Of a stretch of DNA of 64,000 nucleotides, positions 47,962 through 62,065 are shown one piece after another. The DNA comes from Methanobacterium formicicum DSM 3637 (GTDB taxonomy: Archaea > Methanobacteriota > Methanobacteria > Methanobacteriales > Methanobacteriaceae). The notes under the pieces were generated by a model. That model saw only the letters and a list, made by a program, of their open reading frames with translations. It did no database searches and was not told where the DNA came from. The stretch is from contig NZ_AMPO01000010.1 of the NCBI RefSeq assembly GCF_000302455.1, positions 62,001 to 126,000 of the forward strand, given 5' to 3'. Position 1 is the first letter of the stretch, and each line of letters starts with the position of its first letter. Position numbers and translations under genes: made by a program.

Positions 47962-49341
47962 CTAATCTTTATCTGTATGATCCAGTTTAATGGCTCTGGT
48001 GGGGCAAATGGCCTGGCATTCTCCGCATAGAATACATTTATCTTCACTAACTGTGACCTGATCATTTTCCAGGGTCATGGCATCAACCGGGCATTTGTTG
48101 ACACAGACTCCACATTTTTGACAGGCATCGTTGTCAATGAGAACTTCCCCTGAAGATGGGCCGGTAATGTTACGCCTTTTAAATAGAACACGGCCGTCTT
48201 CAACCTGGAAAGATTCTTCTTTAAGTGAAATAGAATTAAATGGGCACGTTCCAACGCATTTACCGCAGTAAACGCAGTCCTCTTTAATATGTACTGGTGA
48301 AGGCATTTCCAGTTCTATACACTCCACTGGACACTCTTTTATACAGGCACTACAACCAATACAAGTATCTTCATCCACCATTATCTCCCGGTGGGGGTTG
48401 GTGGCATGTATTATTTCTTTAAGATCTTCAATTTCAAGATCTCCTCCAACCAGTGCTTTGATCTGGTCAGTTACCAGGTCAGTGACATCCTGGGTGAATT
48501 CATCTTCTTTATGACTATAACTTACTTCACGGGTGACTTTATTCAGGATAGAATCTATTTTAACTGTTTCACGGGCTAATTTTTCACTTTCTTTTTCCAT
48601 TAACTCGGAAACAATTTCCATGGTTTTTATTTTCTGGTACCCTTCATATGCCCTTTTACGGGAAGAATAACGTATTGCAGTTGATGGGCAGACATTCATA
48701 CATTCTTCACATCGTGCACAGTAAGATGGGTTGATATAGGGTAGTTTATTCATTTTACCAACATTAATGGCGCCTCTGGAAGGACATACACGGGTACAGG
48801 TCATGCAGCCAATACATTTTTTCTGGTTTACCACAATGGCCTTTCCACCTACCACTGAGCGGGGCAGGATCTCCCCGTATTTTATGGCTTCAGTGGGACA
48901 AACCCGGGAACAGTAGCCACAACGCACACATTTATCTTCATCAATTACACTGTGTGCTTCCTCTGTGCCAGTAGAAACAAGGTGAATGGCACCCATTCGG
49001 CAGGCGTCCACGCATGCTCCGCACTGCCTGCATAGTTTGGTGTTTATGTTGGGAACATTTTCTCTACGAGGTTCATCGAGGGTTGTTTCCATATGTATAG
49101 CATCGTAGGGGCAGACATTTCTACACAGAACACATCCTAAACATTTATCATCAATTTCAATGTGTTTGTCTGTGGGATCTTCACTAACTGCATCCACAGG
49201 ACAGGCATTAATACAGGGCCTTTCAGTGCATATGGTGCACTTATGATGATCAATGTTGTATTCCACTTCCACGTCACGAAGTGGTTTGTAAATCTTTTTA
49301 GGTTTATCCGATTTTCCAGTTTCATCGGTTGCTGTGGGCAT
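47962..49341 (-). CDS. ehaQ: EhaQ, polyferredoxin with ten 4Fe-4S motifs
   Basis: 459 residues with GGAG upstream of the ATG. Ten cysteine motifs are readable, including CLGCVLCRNVCP, CRQCGACVDACR, CVRCGYCSRVCP, CIGCMTCTRVCP, CARCEECMNVCP, CIGCSACIKECP, CVYCGKCVGTCP, CQKCGVCVNKCP and CILCGECQAICP, plus an altered first one, CTICTERPCINACP. This matches the ten-cluster polyferredoxin of Eha. It serves as an electron wire between the membrane hydrogenase and soluble ferredoxin-dependent enzymes. The stop lies two bases before the ehaP stop region, in one dense operon. Confidence 0.93.
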   Translation of the reverse strand: MPTATDETGKSDKPKKIYKPLRDVEVEYNIDHHKCTICTERPCINACPVDAVSEDPTDKHIEIDDKCLGCVLCRNVCPYDAIHMETTLDEPRRENVPNINTKLCRQCGACVDACRMGAIHLVSTGTEEAHSVIDEDKCVRCGYCSRVCPTEAIKYGEILPRSVVGGKAIVVNQKKCIGCMTCTRVCPSRGAINVGKMNKLPYINPSYCARCEECMNVCPSTAIRYSSRKRAYEGYQKIKTMEIVSELMEKESEKLARETVKIDSILNKVTREVSYSHKEDEFTQDVTDLVTDQIKALVGGDLEIEDLKEIIHATNPHREIMVDEDTCIGCSACIKECPVECIELEMPSPVHIKEDCVYCGKCVGTCPFNSISLKEESFQVEDGRVLFKRRNITGPSSGEVLIDNDACQKCGVCVNKCPVDAMTLENDQVTVSEDKCILCGECQAICPTRAIKLDHTDKD

Positions 49342-49343
49342 TT

Positions 49344-50381
<1,038 letters not shown>

Positions 50382-50461
50382 GATTCATCAACTGTTTAAA
50401 GATTCATTATCTGTTATAAATTTATATTATCCGTTATAAACTCATTTGATTACTTAAATTG

Positions 50462-51594
<1,133 letters not shown>

Positions 51595-51598
<4 letters not shown>

Positions 51599-52044
51599 TG
51601 TTTTTGCCTCCCTTTGGCTGCTATGGCATCCGGGCCTACTGCTAGAATGGCGGCTAAAATTTCAGAGGGTCTGGGTGGGCATCCGGGTATTTCAGCATCC
51701 ACTGGTATGAAATCGGATACTGGGGCGTATATTTTGCATCCTTCCTGGTTAAAAACATCCCCTGTTAGGGGGCAGTTTCCTATGGCCACCACTACCTTGG
51801 GTTCTGGGGCTTTAGCATAAATTCTTTGCAGGTTCTTTTTCCACTGTTCTGACACGGCCCCGGTTACCAGTATTACATCTGCTTCCCTGGGGTTATTGTG
51901 GACGTAGATACCGTACTGTTCTAAATCGTAGCGGGGTGATAAGAGTGCCACCACTTCGATGTCACAGCCGTTACATCCTCCAGTGTTAATAAGGCATACG
52001 TGAATTGAACTTTTCCTTACAACATCTTTAAGGGCATCTAACAT
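51595..52044 (-). CDS. ehaN: EhaN, [NiFe] hydrogenase small subunit
   Basis: 149 residues, GAGGT site. INTGGCNGCDIEVVALLSPR gives the first two cysteines, VAIGNCPLTGDVF the third and PGCPPRPSEILAAIL the fourth, which bind the proximal 4Fe-4S cluster. It is the short small subunit typical of energy-converting hydrogenases. It docks EhaO to the membrane part. Confidence 0.95.
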
Positions 52045-52058
52045 TGATTTACCTCGAC

Positions 52059-52508
52059 TTATCTCATTAGATATTCCAGTAAATCTTTCCTACCGTCTTC
52101 TAGGGCTTCCTGGTAAGATTTACCTTCAGTTAATATTTCAGCAGTAATTTTATTCTTAATTTCTTCAGTTTCTTCTTCAGATAATATATTCATTGCATCG
52201 GATAACCAGCATAATCTCAGATCAGCGTGCAGTTTTTCTTTTATACAGTGATGCTTTGATGATTCATAGCGCGGGTGTAATGCCTCTAAACTGGCCATAT
52301 CCAACCGTCGGATTAATATTTCTTCCAGTTCATCTTCTGAAATTCCCAGTTCCTTGGATATTGGTTCAACTATATCCAGTTTCCAGCGGTAACTTTCAAC
52401 GATTCGCATCTTCATGATACGCAGCACATCATCCTCATCCATAGTGGATATGTCACCAGTTTTTCCTGTATCCTCTTTGCTCAAAGGATCACCGTCCTCA
52501 TAATCCAA
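52059..52508 (-). CDS. ehaM: EhaM, hydrophilic Eha subunit
   Basis: 149 residues, acidic and helical (ISKELGISEDELEEILIRRL, LSEEETEEIKNKITAEILTE, GKSYQEALEDGRKDLLEYLM). No known catalytic motif. It overlaps ehaL by 28 bases and sits between membrane and catalytic genes; position and length fit EhaM. The function is unknown. Confidence 0.82.
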   Translation of the reverse strand: MDYEDGDPLSKEDTGKTGDISTMDEDDVLRIMKMRIVESYRWKLDIVEPISKELGISEDELEEILIRRLDMASLEALHPRYESSKHHCIKEKLHADLRLCWLSDAMNILSEEETEEIKNKITAEILTEGKSYQEALEDGRKDLLEYLMR

Positions 52509-52804
52509 ATGATTCCGGCAACTATTATGCCGATAAATGTCTCGTTACGCCCATAACCGGGTCTCATTCCCAGCACCATTGCCAGGAGGAACACACCAAT
52601 GGTTATGGTTATGTATTCTGGTATGAATGTTATTAAAACGCTGTTAAGTGTTAATGTCCAGCCGATTATAGCCAGTACCACGGCCAGGGCATCAAGCTTT
52701 CCAATGGCATAGGGTGCTTTGTATTTCCGATAACTTGCAACCAGTCCCAGCAGGGATCCCAGTACAAAGGAAAGTATGTAAAGTAGGTAAATTGTTTCAT
52801 TCAT
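52481..52804 (-). CDS. ehaL: EhaL, small integral membrane subunit
   Basis: 107 residues with three or four membrane segments (YLLYILSFVLGSLLGLVA, LDALAVVLAIIGWTLTL, VFLLAMVLGM, IGIIVAGIIWIMRTVIL). The gene order identifies it as EhaL. It overlaps ehaM by 28 bases, which suggests translational coupling. Confidence 0.85.
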   Translation of the reverse strand: MNETIYLLYILSFVLGSLLGLVASYRKYKAPYAIGKLDALAVVLAIIGWTLTLNSVLITFIPEYITITIGVFLLAMVLGMRPGYGRNETFIGIIVAGIIWIMRTVIL

Positions 52805-52815
52805 TTAATCACCAT

Positions 52816-53076
52816 TTAAACAGGGCGGTAAAGGTATATGAAGGCGGCTATGAACACCAGGAGAGTTAGGATCATGGCCCATTTTTCAGCATTCTCTGAA
52901 AAGTGAACTGCTCCTTTTCGGTGAAGTAAGTAGGTGAGAATCATTAAGAGAAAAACTGCTATGGTGAGTGGTAAAACTACAATCCACTGTATAAATGTGG
53001 CTAATGCACTGGCTAAAACAGCACCAAAGGCAGCCAGGGTCATGAGGAACAGTGTGTCTTTTTCTTGCATTTCCAT
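52816..53076 (-). CDS. ehaK: EhaK, small integral membrane subunit
   Basis: 86 residues with three hydrophobic helices (LFLMTLAAFGAVLASALATF, VVLPLTIAVFLLMILTYLL, MILTLLVFIAAFIYLYRPV). Assigned by place in the Eha order. GGAG lies slightly far from the ATG at 53076; a second ATG two codons on is possible. Confidence 0.83.
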   Translation of the reverse strand: MEMQEKDTLFLMTLAAFGAVLASALATFIQWIVVLPLTIAVFLLMILTYLLHRKGAVHFSENAEKWAMILTLLVFIAAFIYLYRPV

Positions 53077-53193
53077 TTTTTTGTTTCTCCTGTCAGATGT
53101 AGTAGAAATGTTTTTTTATTAGGTATGATGTTCTATTAGTATTTTAATCTTTATTAGTACTATAATCTCCTCTTAGGTATAGTGGAAGCGCTC

Positions 53194-54054
<861 letters not shown>

Positions 54055-54154
54055 TATGATCACCGATTAGTTAGTCCTAATATTTTGATTACCTGTTATG
54101 CGGTTTTATATTCTATAAATGGTATTGATATGGTTTAATTTTGCTATAAATGGA

Positions 54155-54370
54155 TTAATATCCTATAAATGGTTCCCGGGTCTTGTCTTCATCATCATCC
54201 TTGGGGCCCCTGGCCATTACCAAGAGTCCAAAGGATAGTATCCCTGCAGGTATGAATATAATGGAAATTCCATAAACCACCCAGCTGGGTGGATTGAACA
54301 GGAGTGCATAGATTATTCCTGCCACCGAGATTATAAATATTAAAGAACTTGTTACCTTCAGTTTGTCCAT
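54155..54370 (-). CDS. ehaI: EhaI, small integral membrane subunit
   Basis: 71 residues with a GGTGA site and two helices (SSLIFIISVAGIIYALLF and VVYGISIIFIPAGILSFGLL), then a charged tail GPKDDDEDKTREPFIGY. Assigned by gene order. Confidence 0.85.
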   Translation of the reverse strand: MDKLKVTSSLIFIISVAGIIYALLFNPPSWVVYGISIIFIPAGILSFGLLVMARGPKDDDEDKTREPFIGY

Positions 54371-54438
54371 TATTTCACCGGTTCGATTTTTCAGATGAGT
54401 TTAACCTCATATTTATTATATTTTTGAACATGTCACTT

Positions 54439-55808
<1,370 letters not shown>

Positions 55809-55812
<4 letters not shown>

Positions 55813-56294
55813 TCATCTTCCCTCCTTTTCATGGTGAAATTTAGTGCCACCCATGATGCAATAACAAAGGCCATCATGAGTATGCTGGACTCCAGTACTG
55901 TGTCGAATCCTCTTGAATAGTATAATATTTCATCTATTAATCCACCAGGGGATGAATATATCGATGTACCGAAATAGAGGGTTGTATTACTAACTCCAAT
56001 TGCAATAGGGGATAAATAACCTGTTACCATTCCAGATTTTGCTGAGAACTGGGGGTACTGTGATTTAACAATTCCAGGTTCTGTTAATGGTGATCCCCCA
56101 CGGTCATAAGGTGCTAATGGGTCTTGTTCATTGATTTGTAATTGAGGTGCTGGTCTAGGGTACAGTTGGTTGTCGTTTAATCCCATGGGTACCAGAAAAC
56201 CGGCCAGTAATAAAACTCCAAGTATCACTGAGAATAATCGTGGGATTCTCTTGGGATTGGCCAGTGCATTCCACAATCGACCTATACTAATCAT
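55809..56294 (-). CDS. ehaF: EhaF, integral membrane subunit
   Basis: 161 residues with an N-terminal helix (LFSVILGVLLLAGFLVPMGL), a long extracytoplasmic-type loop and a C-terminal helix (ILMMAFVIASWVALNFTM) resembling MbhE/MnhB-type segments. It overlaps both ehaE and ehaG by four bases. Confidence 0.86.
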
Positions 56295-56551
56295 AATTTA
56301 GCCCCCACTTCTTCCAACCTCACTATAGCCCTCAAAAGGATCATGGTAATTATGGTACTTGCTGCAATGTAGGTTACAAGGGCAATTGTGTGGTTATAGG
56401 TTAAAAATATGAGTGAAACACCAACTGCGGCAATTTCTGTGTTCAAGGTTCTAACAAGGGGGTCTTTAACTCCGGGACCTATGGCGGCAGCAACACCTCC
56501 AAGGATGGTAAGTGCCACACCAGTATAGAACCATATGTAAATATCAAGCAA
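56291..56551 (-). CDS. ehaE: EhaE, integral membrane subunit
   Basis: 86 residues with three helices (IWFYTGVALTILGGVAAA, AVGVSLIFLTYNHTIALVTY, IAASTIITMILLRAIVRLEE). TTG start after GGAGG. Overlaps ehaD by eight bases. Similar in size and pattern to MrpG/F-like antiporter subunits. Confidence 0.84.
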   Translation of the reverse strand: MLDIYIWFYTGVALTILGGVAAAIGPGVKDPLVRTLNTEIAAVGVSLIFLTYNHTIALVTYIAASTIITMILLRAIVRLEEVGAKL

Positions 56552-56828
56552 GGTTCCCTTCCTCCTGGGATTCTCGATTTTTCTTTCTTACTTCATTTAA
56601 TTTAATGATTCCAATCAATAATATGACAGTGGTGATGGGGTCGAATATAGCTGCGGCCATGGCCACGTCCAGGTACTTGGCAGCAACGATCATTCCGATA
56701 AACCCACCCTGAAGAAGCACGAACATGATCACTTTATCCAGTGGTTTTGCAAGGACTATGATCCCGGCAGTTCCAATTAAGGTGAGTGCTGCTGAGACAG
56801 TGGTTAAGTTTATAAAGTCAAGATACAT
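56544..56828 (-). CDS. ehaD: EhaD, integral membrane subunit
   Basis: 94 residues, three helices (LTTVSAALTLIGTAGIIVLA, VIMFVLLQGGFIGMIVAA, FDPITTVILLIGIIKLNEV) and a charged C-terminus. GGTGA site partly inside the ehaC stop. Gene order gives EhaD; the pattern is MrpB/MbhD-like. Confidence 0.86.
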   Translation of the reverse strand: MYLDFINLTTVSAALTLIGTAGIIVLAKPLDKVIMFVLLQGGFIGMIVAAKYLDVAMAAAIFDPITTVILLIGIIKLNEVRKKNRESQEEGNLA

Positions 56829-56829
56829 T

Positions 56830-57078
56830 TTATTTCACCATGATCTCTTCTTTCACCCTTCCCAGAGAGTAAGCAATGGCATTGGAGCTTAGGGTGGATG
56901 TGATAAAGAATGCGATAGCTATTATTGCTCCGAAGGGTGTCTGTATGTACAAGGCAATGATTGCAGACATGCTGAAACCAATAACGTTAAGGTAAAGTAA
57001 ACGTTCTGAACGGTTCTGGGCTACCAGTGTGCGCAGTGCCATGAGTACTACTATTATGCCCAATATTTCGATTAACAT
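56830..57078 (-). CDS. ehaC: EhaC, integral membrane subunit
   Basis: 82 residues from the ATG at 57078 (AAGGTG upstream). Three helices: IEILGIIVVLMALRTLVA, LLYLNVIGFSMSAIIALYI, FGAIIAIAFFITSTLSSNAI. The pattern is that of MrpC/MnhC or NuoK-like small subunits. Assigned by order. Confidence 0.86.
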   Translation of the reverse strand: MLIEILGIIVVLMALRTLVAQNRSERLLYLNVIGFSMSAIIALYIQTPFGAIIAIAFFITSTLSSNAIAYSLGRVKEEIMVK

Positions 57079-57088
57079 GATTAGCACC

Positions 57089-57584
57089 TTAGGTTAACTT
57101 GGTATGTCTCCCCATTTTCTCGGCTATTTTCCCTAAAAGACGTGATGCTCCAGGGTGATATAATCCCTGTATGGTTACAATAGCCAGGACCATACCCACA
57201 ATAAAGTATTCTGGTTTAAAACCAATATAAGAGGTTAAGAATATTATGACCGTGATGGTGAGGGCGCCAGTGGTTCCGGCATACCCTGGGTCTGCACATA
57301 ACCGGTTACCAAAGTAGACCAGTACTGCGGCTATTAAACCTCCTTCTGGAGTTCCTATGGCGTAACAGCCAACTGCAGCCAGTAAAGTCCCGGCGGATGC
57401 ATCAGGTGAACAGACAATGTTTCCCTGGAAAAATCCTCCTGCCAGATCCCCTCCTCTTTCCTTGATTGATCTACCAATAACATCGGCACCCTTAACTCCA
57501 GGTCCTTCTGGAAGTCCCATCCAGGTATCTATCAGGACAAAATTCAGCCAGGAGATAACAGCGGCGATTACAATTCCTAAAATT

Positions 57585-57592
<8 letters not shown>
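57089..57592 (-). CDS. ehaB: EhaB, integral membrane subunit
   Basis: 167 residues with four or five helices (ILGIVIAAVISWLNFVLI, TLLAAVGCYAIGTPEGGLIA, TITVIIFLTSYIGF, VGMVLAIVTIQGLYHP). Overlaps ehaA by eight bases. Assigned by order. Confidence 0.86.
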
Positions 57593-57907
<315 letters not shown>

Positions 57908-57913
57908 CTTTAT

Positions 57914-57923
57914 GTATATAAAT
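57914..57923 (-). promoter_or_regulatory. TATA box of the Eha operon
   Basis: On the minus strand ATTTATATAC lies 24-33 bases upstream of the ehaA ATG at 57890. Archaeal transcription starts about 25 bases after TATA, so the ehaA leader would be very short or absent. Confidence 0.55.
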
Positions 57924-58498
57924 GTTTTTACGTGAGTATTATCTTAAAGTTATTAATCTTAATCACAGGATAAGCACAATTTGGGGTTAAACACCAAATT
58001 ATTAATCTGTATAACTGGATAACATTATTTCAATTAACTTATTAAGAATACTTTAATCTTTTTTAATTGTTAATAAATCAATGAAACTGTTATAAGTTCC
58101 TTTAGTTTATCTTCAACTTGTAAGTATATTAAATTTTTCTCATAGTTTGAATGTAATGGATTGTTCACAGAAATGATTCATAAGGTGGAATAAAAATAAT
58201 ATACTAATCATTACGAGGATTTAAGTGATTCTGGTACCTATTTGGCATCCTATCTAATTATTAATTATAACGTAATTAATTATTAATTATCAATGAAAAT
58301 ATCACTTATTTATAGATCAGGAATAATATGCTTTTCCTTGCTAAAACCAATCATTCTAAGTTTGAATCCATTAAAAAAGGTATTTTTACATATTTTAACA
58401 ATTACTTTTCCCTTCCCTCAATTCACATAAAGTTATATAAATTTATTTATAGTCTGTGAATTTAATGTATTTTTAATATTAGGGGAGGTATTTATTAT
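57924..58498. other. AT-rich region between divergent eha and PIG-L genes
   Basis: 575 bases of AT-rich sequence containing the promoters of both directions. TAATTATTAATTATAACG-like stretches at 58255-58290 are repeated and weakly palindromic. No supported gene or RNA is seen. Confidence 0.5.
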
Positions 58499-60139
58499 AT
58501 GCAGGATAATAATGATTCCAAATTCAAATTAACTAAAGGGATTGTAATATTAATAATAGTTTCAATACTTGGTATAGGTGCTTTATTTTATATGTACACG
58601 ATTTATTCTGAACAAGCACAGTACAGTACAATGCCGGAGATAAGTTCATCGGATCGAGTTCTAATTGTATCACCTCATCCTGATGATGAGTCTTTAGGTA
58701 CTGGTGGAATAATCAAAAAAGCACTGGAAAAGAATGCTTCGGTGGAAGTAGTAATGGTGACCACTGGTGATGCCCTGAAACCGGAAGAATTCCAGGCTTA
58801 TCTTAAAGCCACCAATAATACTGGTTATAAGGGCACAATTGGTGACTTGCGCCATACCGAAGCTATCAATGCAGTAAAAGCTCTTGGTATGAATCCAAAT
58901 AACCTGATCTTCCTGGGGTATCCTGATGGTTCATTGAAGAATCTGCTGGAAACAAACTGGGATACACCGTACAAGAGGACATCTGGTTCAAATCAGTACG
59001 ATCATTCTCCTTATAACTTCACCTATGAAAAGAATGCACCCTACACCGGTGCTAATGTGGTGAAAAATATGGAACAGATCATGAAAGATTATAAGCCCAC
59101 CATCATTTACTATCCTGATGATGGGGATGACCACCCAGATCACTTTGCTACCAGTGCTTTTGTAAGGTATTCTGCTTTAGTTACCAACTATACTGGTAAA
59201 AGTTATACATACCTGGTTCATAAGGGCACTTCGTGGCCCAATCCATTGAATTACCAGCCCAGCAGAACACTCTACTTCCCAGATGAACTATCAATACTGG
59301 ACGCGGACTGGTATATAACCTCATTAAATGCTACTGAAGAGTCTGCAAAAGAAAAAGCCATAAAAGCTCACGCATCACAGGTAACTGCACTCAGAGATCT
59401 TTTAATGTCATTTGTAAGGACCGATGAAATATTTGCATCGTATCACCTGATCGATATCCAGAAGGTATCAGATGCTAATTCCATATTCACCAATTTACCA
59501 TCCAGTTACTATCAGGATGTTAAAAATGACGATAAAACTGGAGTACTGGAGACTGGGGATGATTTAACTGATGCTGGAGTGGCTTATGATGATAATAATG
59601 TTTATTTATTCTCTCAGTCACAATCAGTAAAACAGGGATTGGCTTATAATTTCCACCTTCGATTGTTCAATGGAACTGACTTTAAACGGATTGATATACT
59701 GGCTAAAAATGGAAAAGCTGAATATCAGGTACTTGCAAAAAACAGTATCAACTCCACTCAGCAGCCCACAGTGACCACTAAAAATAATATCATTGTGATC
59801 ACCTTACCTCGGGGTGTTTTCAATGGAACTAAGTACATGATGGTCAGTGTCGATCTGGTAAACCCTCAGACTAATAAATTCCTGGATTATTTATCCTACC
59901 GGGTATTCAAATTCCCAGATTCAATAGCTTCGGCTAACAACAGCTTAGTAGGACAAATATCTTCAGGGATAACCAGTGTTTTTGTGACAAACAATCCAGG
60001 CATCACTGCCAGTGGACAGATTTCTGGCTCTGGAAGTGGTTCCAAATCTGAAATTGGTATTAATTCTGAACAGTTAGGTATGGTTTCACAGGAAGATTCT
60101 GATCAGGTGCTAACGGCTGTAAACGTCACATTTAACTGA
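58499..60139 (+). CDS. Membrane-anchored PIG-L/LmbE family deacetylase
   Basis: 546 residues. GGGGAGGT precedes the ATG at 58499. Residues 14-35 form an uncleaved signal anchor (GIVILIIVSILGIGALFYMY), so the rest is outside. LIVSPHPDDESLGTGGIIKK holds the zinc ligands and catalytic Asp of PIG-L; YYPDDGDDHPDHFATSAFVR supplies the last His. The C-terminal 200 residues are beta-rich (YNFHLRLFNGTDFKRIDILA) and may bind glycans. Family members remove N-acetyl from GlcNAc-type sugars. The next gene encodes a membrane acetyltransferase of the opposite type, so both may trim surface glycans or pseudomurein-associated sugars. Confidence 0.88.
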   Translation: MQDNNDSKFKLTKGIVILIIVSILGIGALFYMYTIYSEQAQYSTMPEISSSDRVLIVSPHPDDESLGTGGIIKKALEKNASVEVVMVTTGDALKPEEFQAYLKATNNTGYKGTIGDLRHTEAINAVKALGMNPNNLIFLGYPDGSLKNLLETNWDTPYKRTSGSNQYDHSPYNFTYEKNAPYTGANVVKNMEQIMKDYKPTIIYYPDDGDDHPDHFATSAFVRYSALVTNYTGKSYTYLVHKGTSWPNPLNYQPSRTLYFPDELSILDADWYITSLNATEESAKEKAIKAHASQVTALRDLLMSFVRTDEIFASYHLIDIQKVSDANSIFTNLPSSYYQDVKNDDKTGVLETGDDLTDAGVAYDDNNVYLFSQSQSVKQGLAYNFHLRLFNGTDFKRIDILAKNGKAEYQVLAKNSINSTQQPTVTTKNNIIVITLPRGVFNGTKYMMVSVDLVNPQTNKFLDYLSYRVFKFPDSIASANNSLVGQISSGITSVFVTNNPGITASGQISGSGSGSKSEIGINSEQLGMVSQEDSDQVLTAVNVTFN

Positions 60140-60313
60140 ATACAAGTCAGAACTTTAATTTTTTTCCATATTTTTTTATTTTTTACTGTAATGGACATAA
60201 TGAATGATTATTCACAGAAAAAATAGTGATTATTCGCAGAAAAAAATATACATTTATATGATTTTTTATGAAAAGCACTAAAATTTGACATTTAATAGGT
60301 ATGGGATGATTTA

Positions 60314-61462
60314 ATGGGTGAAAATGTTAATACAAACAGTACTAACAGTACTGTGAAAACTAATGCAGTTAAAAAGAGAAGAGTGATATCTCTGGACGTG
60401 TTTCGGGGGTTGGCGGTTGCCGCTATGATATTTGTAAATGCAATGGCCTTTTCTGAATTTACTCCTGGAATATTTGAACACGCAACCTGGAATGGCCTAA
60501 CATTTGCGGATCTTGTTTTCCCATCGTTCCTATTTATTGTGGGGGTATCAATGGCTTACTCATTTGCCGCCCGATCTAAAAATTCTAAGCGTGACCTCTG
60601 GGGTCATTTCCTTTTCAGAGTGGGAGCTTTATTTACAATTGGTGTTGCTCTTAACTGGTTCACCTCTGACTTTAGTATGGTGAGAATACCTGGAGTACTG
60701 CAACTTATTGCTCTTGCATCACTCTTTGCTTCACCAATGGCTCGTTTTAAACCTCGATGGATCCTTCTGGTTGCTGGTGTTCTGTTACTGATACATGGAT
60801 TCATTCTCCTGGGAGTTGGAGCTCCAGGAATACCTGCAGGCACACTGGAAAAAGGCAATAACATTGATGATTGGATCGATATCCAGGTTTTAACTGTAAA
60901 CCACACTATTGATGCCAATGGTGATCCAGAAGGTATTCTGAGTATAATCACAGCCACTGCTCTGGTTCTTTTGGGATTATGTGTTGGGAGAACTTTGCAG
61001 CTAAGAAAACATAACCTTAAAACCATTGGTATTCTATTAGCTGGAGGAGCTATTTCACTCCTGCTGGGATTGGCTCTATCCCAGATTTTACCCATTAACA
61101 AACAACTCTGGACTTCCAGTTTTATACTGGTCTGTGCAGGCATTGGCACGTTGTTTTTAACTATTCTGTTCTGGTACCTGGATATTAAACGACTTCCCAA
61201 TGTGTTATTCTGGGCAATTCCAATGGGCCTAAATGCACTGATAATTTACATATTATCCATTGTCTGCACTATACCCATGCACATGGACTTTTTCACCAAC
61301 TTTGGAGAAATACCTCTCAGTTTCTATGATGTAACCACAATGTACTTCATGCAAGTCCTAGGTTCATCAGCAGGTATTGTTGCTTATGGGCTGCTGGTTG
61401 TTTTAATATGGTTAACAGTAGCTTCAATAATGAACTGGAGACGTATCTACATTAAATTATAA
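60314..61462 (+). CDS. Heparan-alpha-glucosaminide N-acetyltransferase-like membrane protein
   Basis: 382 residues with about ten membrane helices. RRVISLDVFRGLAVAAMIFV, NGLTFADLVFPSFLFIVGVS and NALIIYILSIVCTIPMH match the HGSNAT/DUF5009 catalytic domain family; the Asp-x-x-R-G stretch is characteristic. The family moves acetyl groups across the membrane to glucosamine. It follows the deacetylase by 174 bases in the same direction. Together they could set the acetylation state of envelope glycans. Confidence 0.85.
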   Translation: MGENVNTNSTNSTVKTNAVKKRRVISLDVFRGLAVAAMIFVNAMAFSEFTPGIFEHATWNGLTFADLVFPSFLFIVGVSMAYSFAARSKNSKRDLWGHFLFRVGALFTIGVALNWFTSDFSMVRIPGVLQLIALASLFASPMARFKPRWILLVAGVLLLIHGFILLGVGAPGIPAGTLEKGNNIDDWIDIQVLTVNHTIDANGDPEGILSIITATALVLLGLCVGRTLQLRKHNLKTIGILLAGGAISLLLGLALSQILPINKQLWTSSFILVCAGIGTLFLTILFWYLDIKRLPNVLFWAIPMGLNALIIYILSIVCTIPMHMDFFTNFGEIPLSFYDVTTMYFMQVLGSSAGIVAYGLLVVLIWLTVASIMNWRRIYIKL

Positions 61463-61720
61463 GTAATTTAACTGTAGTAATTGCATATTCCCTTTTTTTA
61501 TTTCCTATTTTTTTAATTTTTCATTGGAAAACACCCTTTTAAATTCATGGAGCTCTAATTTTTTAAAAAAATTCTTCAAAAAAAAGTAATTGATAATTGA
61601 TTGATACAAAATTACTTCTATTCTTATAGATTTTCAGTTATTTTAGATTATAGATTTTCAGTTTATTCTAGATGGAATTACCTTCAATTTTATATAATTC
61701 TAGATAGTCCCAGATATTTT

Positions 61721-61860
61721 AATTAGTTCTAGTTAGTTCTAGTTAGTTCTAGTTAGTTCTAGTTAGTTCTAGTTAGTTCTAGTTAGTTCTAGTTAGTTCT
61801 AGTTAGTTCTAGTTAGTTCTAGTTAGTTCTAGTTAGTTCTATATAGTTTTAGATAGTTCT
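61721..61860. repeat. Ten-bp tandem repeat AGTTAGTTCT, eleven perfect copies
   Basis: AGTTAGTTCT is repeated without change from 61731 to 61840 (eleven copies), flanked by related degenerate units at 61721-61730 and 61841-61860. The 10-bp unit is about one helical turn. It lies in the 603-base gap between convergent genes, with no reading frame. Copy number is probably unstable. Confidence 0.97.
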
Positions 61861-61975
61861 AATTAAATTACGAATATGGTTTTTTAAATAGAAGAATTGG
61901 AGTTTTACTGAAGGTAATTCTTAAAAAGAGCAAGATACTAGATTCAAGAATTCAGGAATAGAATAAAAATAAATT

Positions 61976-61997
61976 AGAGAGAGAGAGAGAGAGAGTT
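61976..61997. repeat. (AG)11 dinucleotide repeat
   Basis: Eleven AG units in a row in the same intergenic gap as the 10-bp repeat. The rest of the gap is AT-rich and holds the 3' ends of both neighbours. Confidence 0.95.
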
Positions 61998-62065
61998 TAA
62001 ATTGATTTAATGGGAATAATCTAATTTACAGAAAATTTAAAATAGAAAAAAAGAGAAAAAAGAAT

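Noticed and set aside
50401..50445. Operator-like TTATCCGTTATAAAC repeats before ehaO
   Set aside because: The left arm lacks the AAC core and the spacing is different from the sulfur motif.
60604..61200. A 198-codon open frame opposite the acetyltransferase gene
   Set aside because: It is antisense to a clear membrane protein, has no ribosome binding site and its composition reflects the other strand.
61731..61840. CRISPR array
   Set aside because: The 10-bp units are contiguous with no spacers and there are no cas genes.
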